The notes: generated by a model not told the origin, from the letters alone. 57,919 bases of DNA from Candidatus Zixiibacteriota bacterium (GCA_019038695.1 JAHOYZ010000005.1:1-57919); one strand, 5' to 3'; positions 36,515 to 48,190 are shown, counted from the first letter of the stretch. A program made the numbers and translations.

Positions 36515-39448
36515 ATGTCTAAATACATTATTGCTCTCGTAGCGGCGATTGTCCTGGTAATTGGCCCTGGAACCCGTGCCCAGTTCCAATCTCTCGAAAC
36601 CGAGAACATGCGTTTGTTGTACAACGAGGTTACACAAGCCTACCTTGCGCCTCATGTAGCCCGGTGTTTCGAAAACGCAATGAAGTTCCACCGTGAACTG
36701 CTAAATTACACACCATCCGAAAAAGTCACTGTAACTATGTTCGATATTGCTGACTATGGGAACGCCGGGGCAGCGGCGGTTCCGGAAAACAGGATATCGT
36801 TATTGGTGGCGCCTATCAGCTACGCCTACGAGACTTCACCGGCGAATGAACGGATGAATACATTCATGAACCACGAGTTGGTTCACATTGTGGCACTGGA
36901 CCAGGCAACCGGCCGAGACAAGTTCTTCCGCAAGATGTTCTTTGGAAAAGTGAGTGAGACTTCGGATAATCCCCTGTCAATACTTTACGGTTATATGACC
37001 AACCCTCGCCAGGCAGCCCCGCGTTGGTTCCATGAAGGGATTGCTGTCTTTTTAGAAACCTGGATGGCCGGCGGCATCGGACGTGTTCAAGGGGCTTACG
37101 ACGAGATGGTGTTCCGAACCATGGTGTTGGATAGCAGTTCGTTCTATGACCCTATCGGGGTTGAATCACATGGATCCCAGACGGATTTTCAGGTTGGAGT
37201 TGTATCGTATCTATATGGAACTCGGTTTTTCAGTTACCTCGCCCTGCACTATGGTCCGGAAAGTCTTATTGACTGGGTGGCAAGAGTTGGAGGTAGCAAA
37301 GCATATGTCATATCACAGTTCAAGCAAGTCTACGACATGGGACTGGGTGACGCCTGGAACCAGTGGATTGATTGGGAACACGAGTTTCAGCAGGTCAACC
37401 TGGATAGTATTCGGCAATATCCGATAACTCCCTATCGTGACCTCTCCCCAATAGCTCTTGGCTCTTTGTCTCGTGCTCAGTATGACTCAGTGTCAGGTGA
37501 GATATATGTAGCCGTGAACTATCCCGGGGAAGTAGCTCACATAGCTGCGATAAGTATCAGTGATGGATCGATACGGAAGTTGTGCGATATCAAAGGGGCA
37601 GCTCTTTACTATGTGTCGGCCATGGCCTTTGATCGTCACCGACATCAACTTTTCTACACAACAGACAATGACGACTGGCGCGATCTGAGAGTTATTGATA
37701 CCAGAACCAAGCAGACCCGCACCCTGCAGAAAGACCTCAGGATGGGTGATCTTGCCTTCAATGAGAATGACAGCTCCTTATGGGGGGTTCGACATTACAA
37801 CGGCATCTCCACGCTGACCCGTGTCCCCTATCCCTACGATGACTGGAATCAGATATATTCGTGGCCCTACGGTAAGGACATCTATGACCTGGATATTTCC
37901 AGTGACGGCAAGATTGTGACCGCCGCACTTTCGGAAATCTCCGGACGACAATCTCTGATTGCCATGAACATAGACTCTCTTGTGGCCGGTGACTCGTCGT
38001 ACTCCACACTATTTGAGTTCGGTCACAGCATTCCAGCCGGTTTCGTGTTCTCTGACGATAATCGATTCCTGTATGGCTCCTCGTACTACTCGGGGGCTTC
38101 CAACATATTCCGCTATGACTTCAAGCTTGATTCGATGGAAGCCTTGAGCAACTGCGAGACCGGGTTGTTCCACCCGATCCCTGTCTCACAAGATTCCATG
38201 ATCGCATTCAGATATACTAGAGATGGATTCCTGCCGGCTATCCTTCCCCACCGACCATTGGAAGACATTAGCGCCATCACATTTCTTGGTCATAAAATCG
38301 CCAGGGAATATCCGATTGTGCGAGACTGGAATGTCGGTTCTATGGCCGACATCAATCTCGATTCTCTCACCGTCAGCACAGGGAACTATCATGCTCTGGC
38401 AAATTTCCGGTTGGTGTCAATGTATCCCATCGTTGAAGGTTATGGCGAGTATCCAGCTTATGGTTTTCGGGTCAATCTCGAAGAGCCGGTTGGATTCCAC
38501 AGTTCCGATATGACCGTTTCATATACTCCGAATCAAAGCTTGCCCCAGGAGGAACGGTGGCATGTTGGCTGGCACCATATTTATCTGAACTGGCAATTCT
38601 CGTTTAATTACAATGGAGCTGATTTCTACGATCTATTCGGACCCACCAAAACAAGCCGCAAAGGATACTCGGCGGGTCTCCTATACAAAAGGACGCTCCT
38701 GTACGATCTGCCGCGTGTGATGGACTATCGGCTGAGTTTGACCGGCTTCGGTGGCCTGGAGAAAATGCCTGATTACCAGAATATTGCGACTACTTTCGAT
38801 GAGTTCGTTACCCTTAATGGTGCCTGGACCTACAAGAACCGGAAAGCCTCTTTGGGAGCGGTGGATCACGAGAAGGGAATACTGTGGAATCTCACTTCGA
38901 ACAACACCTATGTAAATCGCAAACTCTACTCCAAGTTTGCTACTCGATTTGATTTCGGGATTCCCTTGTCCCTGCACCATAGCTCCATCTGGTTGAGGAC
39001 CTCAGCAGGCTATGCACCGGGAGACAGGGACAACCCGTTCGCCAATTTCTTTTTTGGAGGATTTGGCAACAACTGGATTGATTATAAAACCGAAAAACGC
39101 TATCGTCAAACTCATGCTTTTCCAGGGGTTGAGTTGAATGCCATAGGCGGCACCAATTTCGCACGGGCCGTCCTAGACTTGAATCTACCTCCAATCCGTT
39201 TCCGTCATCTTGGCTGGCAGGCGCTTCATATCATGTGGATCAGGTGTTCACTTTTCTCAACAGTTTTAAGCACGAATCTGGACAACGAGGAGTATCGCAC
39301 CACGTATTTCAATGCCGGTACTCAGCTTGATCTGAGGTTCAAGCTGCTTTCCCGACTGAAATTGACTTTCTCGGTTGGTTATGCAGCAGGTTTTGATGAA
39401 CAAGAGTACTTGTCCGATGAGTTGATGGTCTCTCTGAAGGTGCTTTAG
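36515..39448 (+). CDS. Outer-membrane metalloprotease with propeller and barrel domains
   Basis: 977 residues. A signal peptide (about 1-22) is followed by a gluzincin-type peptidase domain with the zinc site H120-E-L-V-H124 and a third ligand in WFHEGIAVFLE (Glu174). Residues of about 310-640 show repeated propeller-like blades (YYVSAMAFDRHRHQLFYT, DLDISSDGKIV). The last 300 residues are strand-rich with aromatic belts and end in LMVSLKVL, like a surface-antigen/BamA-type barrel. The whole would be an outer-membrane-anchored protease with a sensing or docking propeller. Substrate is unknown. No strong ribosome binding site is seen at ATG 36515. Confidence 0.8.
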   Translation: MSKYIIALVAAIVLVIGPGTRAQFQSLETENMRLLYNEVTQAYLAPHVARCFENAMKFHRELLNYTPSEKVTVTMFDIADYGNAGAAAVPENRISLLVAPISYAYETSPANERMNTFMNHELVHIVALDQATGRDKFFRKMFFGKVSETSDNPLSILYGYMTNPRQAAPRWFHEGIAVFLETWMAGGIGRVQGAYDEMVFRTMVLDSSSFYDPIGVESHGSQTDFQVGVVSYLYGTRFFSYLALHYGPESLIDWVARVGGSKAYVISQFKQVYDMGLGDAWNQWIDWEHEFQQVNLDSIRQYPITPYRDLSPIALGSLSRAQYDSVSGEIYVAVNYPGEVAHIAAISISDGSIRKLCDIKGAALYYVSAMAFDRHRHQLFYTTDNDDWRDLRVIDTRTKQTRTLQKDLRMGDLAFNENDSSLWGVRHYNGISTLTRVPYPYDDWNQIYSWPYGKDIYDLDISSDGKIVTAALSEISGRQSLIAMNIDSLVAGDSSYSTLFEFGHSIPAGFVFSDDNRFLYGSSYYSGASNIFRYDFKLDSMEALSNCETGLFHPIPVSQDSMIAFRYTRDGFLPAILPHRPLEDISAITFLGHKIAREYPIVRDWNVGSMADINLDSLTVSTGNYHALANFRLVSMYPIVEGYGEYPAYGFRVNLEEPVGFHSSDMTVSYTPNQSLPQEERWHVGWHHIYLNWQFSFNYNGADFYDLFGPTKTSRKGYSAGLLYKRTLLYDLPRVMDYRLSLTGFGGLEKMPDYQNIATTFDEFVTLNGAWTYKNRKASLGAVDHEKGILWNLTSNNTYVNRKLYSKFATRFDFGIPLSLHHSSIWLRTSAGYAPGDRDNPFANFFFGGFGNNWIDYKTEKRYRQTHAFPGVELNAIGGTNFARAVLDLNLPPIRFRHLGWQALHIMWIRCSLFSTVLSTNLDNEEYRTTYFNAGTQLDLRFKLLSRLKLTFSVGYAAGFDEQEYLSDELMVSLKVL

Positions 39449-39548
39449 AACGATAGAACTCAAGTCAGAAATTCTTTGACTTCGCATTAGTCGGCACCTT
39501 AGCTTGACATAACAGTGAATCAGAGAACACTATCATGACCGGCGGACT

Positions 39549-39953
39549 ATGGAACGCGAGTTTCGCAGAAGCATTGACAGTCTTGATGACGTATTCAGTT
39601 TCGTCGAGGAATGTGCCTCCGCCTACAGTCTGGACGATACAATCAGGCTCCCCCTCAGTCTAGCTATCGAGGAGGCATTCACTAACGCTGTCAGGCACAA
39701 TTTTAGCTCACATCAGAGCCTCTCACTTAGTATTGTTACTGATGATCGAACCATTGTCGTTAACTTGATCGACCGCGATGCCAAACGATTCGATGTTGTG
39801 TATCCCGGGCCGGAGGACATCGATTCTCGCCTTCGGCAGGGAAATCCGGGAGGCCTGGGATTGCATTTAATTCGGGTTTTCATGGACAGCGTCGATTTTA
39901 CATACAAGAATGGAAACAGCATAATCACCATGACAAAGAACGTGGATAAATAA
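39549..39953 (+). CDS. Anti-sigma-factor-type serine kinase (RsbW/SpoIIAB-like)
   Basis: 134 residues of GHKL ATPase fold. The N box is LAIEEAFTNAVRHN (about 40-53), and the G boxes are DRDAKRFD and GGLGLHLIRVFMDSV (about 100-115). Such kinases bind a sigma factor or a STAS protein and phosphorylate the latter. The STAS partner gene begins two bases after its stop codon. It is the first gene of a regulatory block that also has an ECF sigma factor, though RsbW-type kinases usually act on other sigma types. Confidence 0.88.
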   Translation: MEREFRRSIDSLDDVFSFVEECASAYSLDDTIRLPLSLAIEEAFTNAVRHNFSSHQSLSLSIVTDDRTIVVNLIDRDAKRFDVVYPGPEDIDSRLRQGNPGGLGLHLIRVFMDSVDFTYKNGNSIITMTKNVDK

Positions 39954-39954
39954 C

Positions 39955-40239
39955 ATGTTTGATATCACGATGACAGATGATGGAAGCGTATCACTCGTGG
40001 GCAGACTGGACGCTGCTCAAGCCAGAAAGGCAGAGGAAGTACTCGCCAAAATATCCAGTCCACTTCGAATAGACTTTACCGGACTTGAGTACATTTCCAG
40101 TGGTGGCTTGTCTGTTCTGCTGATTACATACAAGCGATTGAGTGATCAGGGCCACAGCCTGAAACTGGTGAACATGAGCCCTCATGTCCGCGAGGTGTTC
40201 CACTATGCGCGTCTGGACAAGGTCTTTGACATTGAGTAA
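39955..40239 (+). CDS. STAS-domain anti-anti-sigma factor (RsbV-like)
   Basis: 94 residues. The STAS signature is present: VGRLDAAQARKAEEVL near the N terminus and IDFTGLEYISSGGLSVLL, where one of the two Ser residues (about 48-49) is the expected phosphorylation site. It would be inactivated by the kinase encoded just upstream and released by a PP2C phosphatase, which is not in this window. Confidence 0.92.
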   Translation: MFDITMTDDGSVSLVGRLDAAQARKAEEVLAKISSPLRIDFTGLEYISSGGLSVLLITYKRLSDQGHSLKLVNMSPHVREVFHYARLDKVFDIE

Positions 40240-40319
40240 TCAGGTAATGATCCGTTTTTACGTATATTTGACCGGAGATTCATATTTCTCACCAACCTCC
40301 CTGTCGGAAGATGGTATTT

Positions 40320-40877
40320 ATGACAGAAGCTGATAATGATCATGATAGAACCTTGGTACAGGATTGTCTCGCAGGCGATCTGAAAGCCTTCGAGGTGCTC
40401 GTTGATAAGTATCAGAAACCGGTATTCAATGCCGCTCTGAGGATCGTAGGTAATGGTGATGATGCCCAGGATGTTTCGCAAATGGTATTTACTAAGGCGT
40501 TTGAGAAACTTCAGAGCTACGACCCGAAATACAAGTTCTTTAGTTGGGTGTATCGAATGACTATTAACGAATCTCTTAACTGGATCAAATGCCGGAAGCC
40601 TCAGAGTGAGATTCCAGAGAACTTGGCATCCACGGCTCGCACGCCCGAGGAACAATATCGTCGGAAAGAGATTGATCAGGTGGTTGAGGATGCCGTTGGC
40701 GAACTCCCTCTTGATTATCGTATGGTCGTAGTCTTCAGACATTTCGTAGACCTCACATATCGGGATCTGAGTTTCGTACTTGGTATTCCCGAGAAAACGG
40801 TTAAGTCACGCTTATTTTCCGCGCGACGACTACTGGGCCAGGTGCTTCGCAAACGAGGGATGGTAGGATATGATTGA
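40320..40877 (+). CDS. ECF-type RNA polymerase sigma factor
   Basis: 185 residues from ATG 40320, chosen because GGAAG lies nine bases upstream (the ATG at 40311 is too close). Region 2 is NAALRIVGNGDDAQDVSQMVF and FSWVYRMTINESLNWIK; region 4 is LPLDYRMVVVFRHFVDLTYRDLS followed by the helix-turn-helix IPEKTVKSRLFSARRLL. There is no region 1 or 3. The next gene overlaps its end by eight bases and encodes a membrane anti-sigma candidate. Confidence 0.94.
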   Translation: MTEADNDHDRTLVQDCLAGDLKAFEVLVDKYQKPVFNAALRIVGNGDDAQDVSQMVFTKAFEKLQSYDPKYKFFSWVYRMTINESLNWIKCRKPQSEIPENLASTARTPEEQYRRKEIDQVVEDAVGELPLDYRMVVVFRHFVDLTYRDLSFVLGIPEKTVKSRLFSARRLLGQVLRKRGMVGYD

Positions 40878-41673
40878 TGACAAAATTGTTGAACTGATGA
40901 ACAAGGTGATTGACGGAAGCGGATCTGCTGACGACAAAGAGGACTTGGAGAAGCATCTGGCAGAAAACGCAGAGGTCCGAAAATACTACGACGATCTCAA
41001 GGCCACCGTCTGTATTCTTGATCAAGTGGGAGCAGTGGAGCCCCCTTCAAATCTCAAGTCCAATGTCATGCATTCGGTTCGTCAGCACTATCAGACCAAT
41101 TCCAGAGAAGAATCTTCTCCGCGACAGACGATCGTTGAAATCGTGCGGAGTGTATTGAACCCACGCTATGGGCTAAGTTTCGCTGCCGGCGCAGCGGCAG
41201 CGCTCCTGGTCTTTTCGTTGTGGACCGGAAGCTCCCTGGAGGGAATGAAAATGGACCCCTCACATCTGGCTGGTACTCTTATGCTTGATGGCATTTCCGA
41301 GGGACTGGTAGCGCTTGACCGGGACGCCTTCGATCTGGACGGTGTGAGTGGCTCAATTGAATCACGCGTAACCGGCAAGGCTCTGTTGATTGATATCAAA
41401 GCTCTGGCAGTCAGGCCAAATGAAATTATCCTGGAGTTCGACCCGGAACAATACAGATTTGACGGCTTCCGACAGCACGACAATCCTGAGAGTCAGATTG
41501 CTGTCAAGAGTGGGCTCGTAACAATGAATCTGGTCGCTCAACACCAATACACTCTCATCTTTGAAGTTCTCGTGGACGAACCGACCGAGACTATGAATTG
41601 TCGTGTTTGCAGCGAAGGCTTGATGTATGAGGAACAACTGGAAACCAGAGCCCAGCAGAAGAAGAACAAGTAA
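40870..41673 (+). CDS. Membrane anti-sigma factor candidate
   Basis: 267 residues. The cytoplasmic N-terminal part (1-95) is acidic and helical like an anti-sigma domain (LMNKVIDGSGSADDKEDLEKHLAEN...), but it has no HxxxCxxC zinc motif. One helix (about 99-117, LSFAAGAAAALLVFSLWTG) is followed by a periplasmic domain of 150 residues ending with CRVCSEG. The eight-base overlap with the sigma gene supports the pairing. Release may need proteolysis, and a PrsW-like gene lies next downstream. Confidence 0.75.
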   Translation: MIDDKIVELMNKVIDGSGSADDKEDLEKHLAENAEVRKYYDDLKATVCILDQVGAVEPPSNLKSNVMHSVRQHYQTNSREESSPRQTIVEIVRSVLNPRYGLSFAAGAAAALLVFSLWTGSSLEGMKMDPSHLAGTLMLDGISEGLVALDRDAFDLDGVSGSIESRVTGKALLIDIKALAVRPNEIILEFDPEQYRFDGFRQHDNPESQIAVKSGLVTMNLVAQHQYTLIFEVLVDEPTETMNCRVCSEGLMYEEQLETRAQQKKNK

Positions 41674-41898
41674 TTGGATTAATATGCGACCAGCGACAAG
41701 AAACACACCAACATCCATCTGGTTCGAATGTAATTTAGTCAAACAGCTACTGGCACATCGAGTCGGTCAGTCGGCACCGACCAGCCCTCAGGGGCAGGAT
41801 ATACTGGCTTGATTGGAAGTGTCGCGCTGAAATGTCGTTAAACGTATTCGACATGACATATTGAGACGGACGGGGAAACGGTGCTCAGGTAGTTAGTT

Positions 41899-41936
41899 GC
41901 AAGAAATGCTGTCGAGATAATCGACAGCTTTCTTGC
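41899..41936 (+). terminator. Rho-independent terminator after the sigma operon
   Basis: GCAAGAAA-T-GCTGTCGA, loop GATAA, TCGACAGC-TTTCTTGC: sixteen base pairs with one bulge and A/T-rich flanks. It ends the sigma/anti-sigma unit and lies just before the PrsW-like gene, which argues that PrsW has its own promoter and a start downstream of the longest frame. Confidence 0.75.
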
Positions 41937-41999
41937 GTGCTGTTCTATAACATAGATTTGGATCAATCATATGTCTTATGCCGCAACGGGAGTCAGCTC

Positions 42000-42995
42000 T
42001 TGAACATCGCGGTTGGCCTTGTACCGGTATGTCTGTTCCTGGTGGCATTGATTTTCTTGGACAGCTTCAGACTCGTGAGACCCCGGACAGTAGGACTGTC
42101 TCTCCTGGTCGGTGGGATTGTGGCCATCGTATGCATGTTTCTCAATCGCTGGTTGATTGATCTTCTACCGTTATCCACTTCCACCTTCTCAAGATACCTG
42201 GCGCCAATTGTTGAGGAAGGACTCAAGGCGGTGTTCGTTGTTTGGATGCTTCGTACCCAGCGGGTTGCCTTCGCTGTCGATTGTGCAATCGTCGGCTTTG
42301 CGGTTGGAGCAGGCTTTGCCCTTGTCGAGAACATCTACTATTTGCAGAATCTCTCTGTCGCAAGCCCGTTCGTCTGGGTCGTTCGTGGACTCGGTACTGC
42401 CGTCGTGCATGGCAGTACGACCGCAATCCTCGCGGTACTGGCAAGGATTCTCTTGCAACAACACCCGGATCATTTCCGATCAATGATACTGATTAGCCTC
42501 GGTCCGCCAATATTCATACATGCCGTTTTCAATCATTTTCTTCTCCCACCATTGTTCATGACAGCGGTTATTTTGATCGTTCTGCTGCCGCTGACGGCGA
42601 TTGTATTTGCTCAAAGTGAACGAGCCACCCGCCAATGGCTGGGCGTCGGCTTCGATACTGATATGGAACTTCTGGAGTCGATTACATCAGGCGATATCCG
42701 AAACACTCGTGTCGGAACCTACCTGGCATCTCTGAAAGATCGGTTTCCGGGAACTGTTGTGTCTGACATGTTGTGTTTGCTCCGTCTGCAATTGGAGTTA
42801 TCTCTGGGCGCGAAAGGGATCCTCCTGATGCGGCAAACCGGTATAAAAGTACCCCCCGATCCTGAGGTCAAAGCCAAGCTCATTGAGTTGGAGTACCTGG
42901 AAAAGAGCATTGGACGCACCGGTCAGCTGGCCATGACCCCGATGTTGACATCAAGTCGCCGCGACCTATGGCAAACGTATATGCTCAAAGAGTAA
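42000..42995 (+). CDS. prsW: PrsW-family intramembrane metalloprotease
   Basis: About 331 residues from TTG 42000, chosen because GGGAG lies eight bases upstream and the first helix then begins at once; the frame is open back to GTG 41937, but that start abuts a terminator hairpin. The family motifs are visible: APIVEEGLKA (EExxK), FALVENIYY, and FIHAVFNHFLLPP. Seven or eight helices cover residues 5-220; a soluble tail of about 110 residues follows. In Bacillus, PrsW cuts the anti-sigma factor RsiW. Here the anti-sigma candidate just upstream is a plausible substrate. Confidence 0.82.
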   Translation: MNIAVGLVPVCLFLVALIFLDSFRLVRPRTVGLSLLVGGIVAIVCMFLNRWLIDLLPLSTSTFSRYLAPIVEEGLKAVFVVWMLRTQRVAFAVDCAIVGFAVGAGFALVENIYYLQNLSVASPFVWVVRGLGTAVVHGSTTAILAVLARILLQQHPDHFRSMILISLGPPIFIHAVFNHFLLPPLFMTAVILIVLLPLTAIVFAQSERATRQWLGVGFDTDMELLESITSGDIRNTRVGTYLASLKDRFPGTVVSDMLCLLRLQLELSLGAKGILLMRQTGIKVPPDPEVKAKLIELEYLEKSIGRTGQLAMTPMLTSSRRDLWQTYMLKE

Positions 42996-43264
42996 TCGAT
43001 CACGATTCCCTGACTACATTGCAATCGAGCGTTAACCTATATCGTTTCCAAGCAAGAGATCATATTGAAACCAAGATGTTGTTGTTGAAATGACATAAAA
43101 TGGTAGTCGCAAATTGATCACGATAGACTGTAAGTTCTCATATTTCAAGACAAGTCAAGGGTTCGCTCCCGCCTCGACCGAGGTCTCGGCATCGCTTGAC
43201 ATCCTGGTGGGTGCGAAGTATCGTACAGATATCTCAATCAGGTCATGAACCGGGAGAGTGTACT

Positions 43265-44476
43265 TTGACAGGGTTCTACCGATCACAAATCAGATTGTCG
43301 AGATATCGCAGAACCAGCCACACCTCGCATTATCTCCTCGGCATCTCCATCGGCTTTGTTCTCCTCATCATCGGAGTTTCACTATTCACAATTTCCTGTG
43401 ATTCGAGCGTCGATCCGCCTCCACCTCAAGATCCATGCCAGGGATTTACAGGTAACGTATCAGGAGAACTTGCACTCCCATACTATACTGAAATACTATA
43501 TACCGTTGAAGGTATCATTCGCGATCACTACGACGATAGCCCTGTCCCCAATGTTTCAGTTTCAATCGACTGGATTGATTCAGCGGTTGTTGTTACCTCT
43601 GACTCTTATGGTTACTTCTACATTCCCGGACCAATCTGTCCGGGAGAGTACGAGATCGTTTTCACGGCACCAGGTTTTGCGGTTCAAACTATCTCCGCTT
43701 ACGCACCCAGTCTGGATGAGCTGAAAGGAGACATTGATGTCAGTCCATCCGGTTCCATTTTATACCCGCTCGAACTGGATGTAGAGATATACGGCCTGAC
43801 GGGATCTGTTTCCGGCGTGATCCTGGATGCCTGGTGGGAGTTGTTAATTTGTCCGGATGGCTCGGTCATCATCCCTCCGGTGATGGGCGCTGAAGTCGAG
43901 TTGAAATTCCGAGGGCAGGATCATCTCGGTCAGGAGAATGTTACCCTGGTTCCGGACCTATACTGGGTAATGTCAAATGTGGAAGGGTACTTCGCCTTTG
44001 TTGATCTTCCTCTGACAGACTCTGCATCACTGACTGTCCCGCCATTCGTTGCGGGCGACAGCAGCTATGGCGGATGCCAGATCGTTGTACCTGTTCCATC
44101 AGCAGGTCTGGTGCTGGTGCCTGGAATGGACACAGTGTTTCAAGTTGCCTATCAGTATTTTGGATACGATAGTTCGGGTTTCCTCGAAGTTTCCGGATGG
44201 CTTGCATGGAACTACGTTAATTCAACGTATCTCACTGGTATATGGCGGATCAGCAATGCGGGCGGCATGGACACCACTTTCCACATGGTAGACAGCGGAA
44301 GGCTGGCGGGGATACATGAGGACGGACATATTTTCATCGACTTGAATCCCGGATTCGCCGATGCCAATACTCTACTGAGTGGCACTGTCTCCGAACAGTC
44401 AATATCCGGGACCTGGCAGACCGTGGGATTCATAGGTGTCCTTGATAGCGGGTCGTTTATCGCTGTAAGGAAGTAG
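43265..44476 (+). CDS. Lipoprotein with carboxypeptidase-regulatory-like domain
   Basis: About 403 residues from TTG 43265, with GGGAG nine bases upstream; the frame is open to 43196. The basic N terminus and helix (about 24-42) end in a lipobox-like SLFTISC, then a Pro-rich linker (DSSVDPPPPQDPC). Next comes a CarboxypepD_reg-like segment (VEGIIRDHYDDSPVPNVSV, SYGYFYIPGPICPGEYEIVF). The rest is strand-rich and unassigned. Probably anchored in the inner or outer membrane facing the periplasm. The function is unknown. Confidence 0.72.
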   Translation: MTGFYRSQIRLSRYRRTSHTSHYLLGISIGFVLLIIGVSLFTISCDSSVDPPPPQDPCQGFTGNVSGELALPYYTEILYTVEGIIRDHYDDSPVPNVSVSIDWIDSAVVVTSDSYGYFYIPGPICPGEYEIVFTAPGFAVQTISAYAPSLDELKGDIDVSPSGSILYPLELDVEIYGLTGSVSGVILDAWWELLICPDGSVIIPPVMGAEVELKFRGQDHLGQENVTLVPDLYWVMSNVEGYFAFVDLPLTDSASLTVPPFVAGDSSYGGCQIVVPVPSAGLVLVPGMDTVFQVAYQYFGYDSSGFLEVSGWLAWNYVNSTYLTGIWRISNAGGMDTTFHMVDSGRLAGIHEDGHIFIDLNPGFADANTLLSGTVSEQSISGTWQTVGFIGVLDSGSFIAVRK

Positions 44477-44742
44477 TCGTCTTTGAACAATCGTCCTGCT
44501 GCCCAAAGGATTGCTTTTAATCGTCATATTCCAGCAAAATCGCAAAGAACGACAGGACAATCAGGAATATGAACTCGAGATTTAGAAACCGGGGTTTGTC
44601 TCATCGTTGCTAAGAGCAATCTCTTATTAAGTTTTTTTCTGTCCGACACTCGAATCATCCCCTCTCCTCCCCTGCAACCTTCCGACCACTCTGGCCGTAG
44701 ACAGTTATAGCAATTGCGAATATACGAACAACCGGAGGATAC

Positions 44743-45432
44743 ATGCGAAACTACAAATTGTACTTTGTCGCCCTGTGTATGCTGATGATGATCGCTACCT
44801 CGGTCTCAGCCGGCAACTGGTTCACCGACATTTTCGGTAGCACCCGGGGAATTAGAGGCTCCGGCGATCTCGTATCCGAAGATCGGGATGTCAAAGCATT
44901 CAGTAAAATCAGAACTTCCGGGTCATACGACATTGTCGTCGTCGTCGGTAGAGAACAATCAATCAAAGTGACTTTTGACGACAACCTTATAGACATCATT
45001 GAAACCGACGTGAAAGGGAGAACCCTGCGTATCTACTCGGACGAATCGTACCGCACTCGCAGGGACTGTCTCATAGAGATAACGGTGCCCGAGCTTAAGG
45101 GATTCGTGGCCAAGGGTTCGGGAGATATTGAGATTCGGAATATGGACGGCGAATTCTTTGAGTTCGATCTGAAAGGATCGGGGGATATCGAGATGGAAGG
45201 CATGATTGACGAGCTTGAGATCAATCTGGCCGGTTCGGGTGACATAGATGCCCGCGATCTAATTGCCAGGGATGCAATCGTAGTCATCAAAGGATCGGGT
45301 GATATACGCGTCCATGCTACCGAGATCCTCGACGCTGCTATATACGGCAGCGGTGATATCGATTACTACGGCAAGCCCGACGATGTTTCCAAACATGTAG
45401 CCGGTTCTGGCAACATCAAGAGGCGGAAATAG
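44743..45432 (+). CDS. DUF2807 (GIN) domain protein
   Basis: 229 residues with a signal peptide (MRNYKLYFVALCMLMMIATSVSA). The body is a right-handed beta-helix-like GIN domain in which the motif GSGDI or GSGDL recurs six times at spacings of about 18-20 residues (RGSGDLVS, KGSGDIEI, KGSGDIEM, AGSGDIDA, KGSGDIRV, YGSGDIDY), plus a final GSGNI. The family is common in Bacteroidetes and related bacteria. It is probably periplasmic or attached outside; its function is unknown. CGGAGG precedes the ATG. Confidence 0.88.
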   Translation: MRNYKLYFVALCMLMMIATSVSAGNWFTDIFGSTRGIRGSGDLVSEDRDVKAFSKIRTSGSYDIVVVVGREQSIKVTFDDNLIDIIETDVKGRTLRIYSDESYRTRRDCLIEITVPELKGFVAKGSGDIEIRNMDGEFFEFDLKGSGDIEMEGMIDELEINLAGSGDIDARDLIARDAIVVIKGSGDIRVHATEILDAAIYGSGDIDYYGKPDDVSKHVAGSGNIKRRK

Positions 45433-45693
45433 CCAAAGATCGGCGTAGCTGGTTTCTTTCCATATTCAGAGTCTGTACGATAGAGGAAGTAGTAACTACA
45501 TACGGTCTGAAAAGCCTGTCGGGATGTAGCAAATTCATCGCTTTTCGTATGCGGGGATAACGGTATCGACGTTTGATCTGGAAGGGACGGTTTCAAGCCT
45601 GAACGCCTACCATAATCCTATCGTATCCAACGGGTTACGTTACCTTTTTTCCTTGCAATTCATTCAACAAATCAGTATCTTAATATCCTGAAT

Positions 45694-46047
45694 ATGATGA
45701 TGGAGAAACAAGGAAACCGATCGCCTGAAATGGGTAGATTCGACCAACATAGAAACGTTCCTCGCCTGTCGGGAGTGATTGACGCTGTAATCGGTTCGCT
45801 GGGACTGACACGGAAATATCACGGCTGGCAGGTAGTCAATAACTGGCCGGAGATAGTCGGTCGGCAAGTAGCAAAGGTGGCAACCGCCACTCGTTTTGAG
45901 GATACAACTCTCTATGTCGCTGTGGCTGATGATGCCTGGCGGCAGGAACTGGTAATGCAGACCGAATCGATTCTGGAGAATATTCGTCAGTACCCATATG
46001 GACAAGCTGTAAAACAGCTTCGATTCGTACGGGGTGAGAAAGGCTAA
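45694..46047 (+). CDS. dciA: DUF721/DciA-family protein
   Basis: 117 residues with the DUF721 core: VVNNWPEIVGRQVAKV (about 48), a strand TLYVAVADDAWRQELVMQ, and a C-terminal YGQAVKQLRFVRG. DciA is the helicase-loading protein for DnaB in bacteria without DnaC. The gene lies nine bases before gyrB, a common pairing. Three ATG codons in a row make the precise start uncertain. A 228-codon frame on the opposite strand here is not a gene. Confidence 0.85.
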   Translation: MMMEKQGNRSPEMGRFDQHRNVPRLSGVIDAVIGSLGLTRKYHGWQVVNNWPEIVGRQVAKVATATRFEDTTLYVAVADDAWRQELVMQTESILENIRQYPYGQAVKQLRFVRGEKG

Positions 46048-48000
<1,953 letters not shown>

Positions 48001-48116
48001 AACCTGCGCCCCATCATGTCACCATGTGTGGAGTCGAAGGGTAGTGGCGGATGGCACACTTAACTTCGTTTGAGTGTGAATATGGATGACGTTTTATCGC
48101 CCCAATAAAAAAGTAA

Positions 48117-48190
48117 TACCCCCGGCAGGACTCGAACCTGCTACCCTCTGCTTAGAAGGCAGATGCTCTATCCAGATGAGCTACGGGGGC
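48117..48190 (-). tRNA. tRNA-Arg (anticodon TCT)
   Basis: A 74-base cloverleaf on the minus strand: acceptor GCCCCCG/CGGGGGT with a G-U first pair, D arm with AGCTCATCTGGATAGAGC, anticodon loop CTTCTAA with anticodon TCT, T arm with GGTTCGAGTCC. The discriminator is A and CCA is not encoded. It reads AGA codons. It lies between gyrB and an acetyltransferase gene. Confidence 0.95.
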
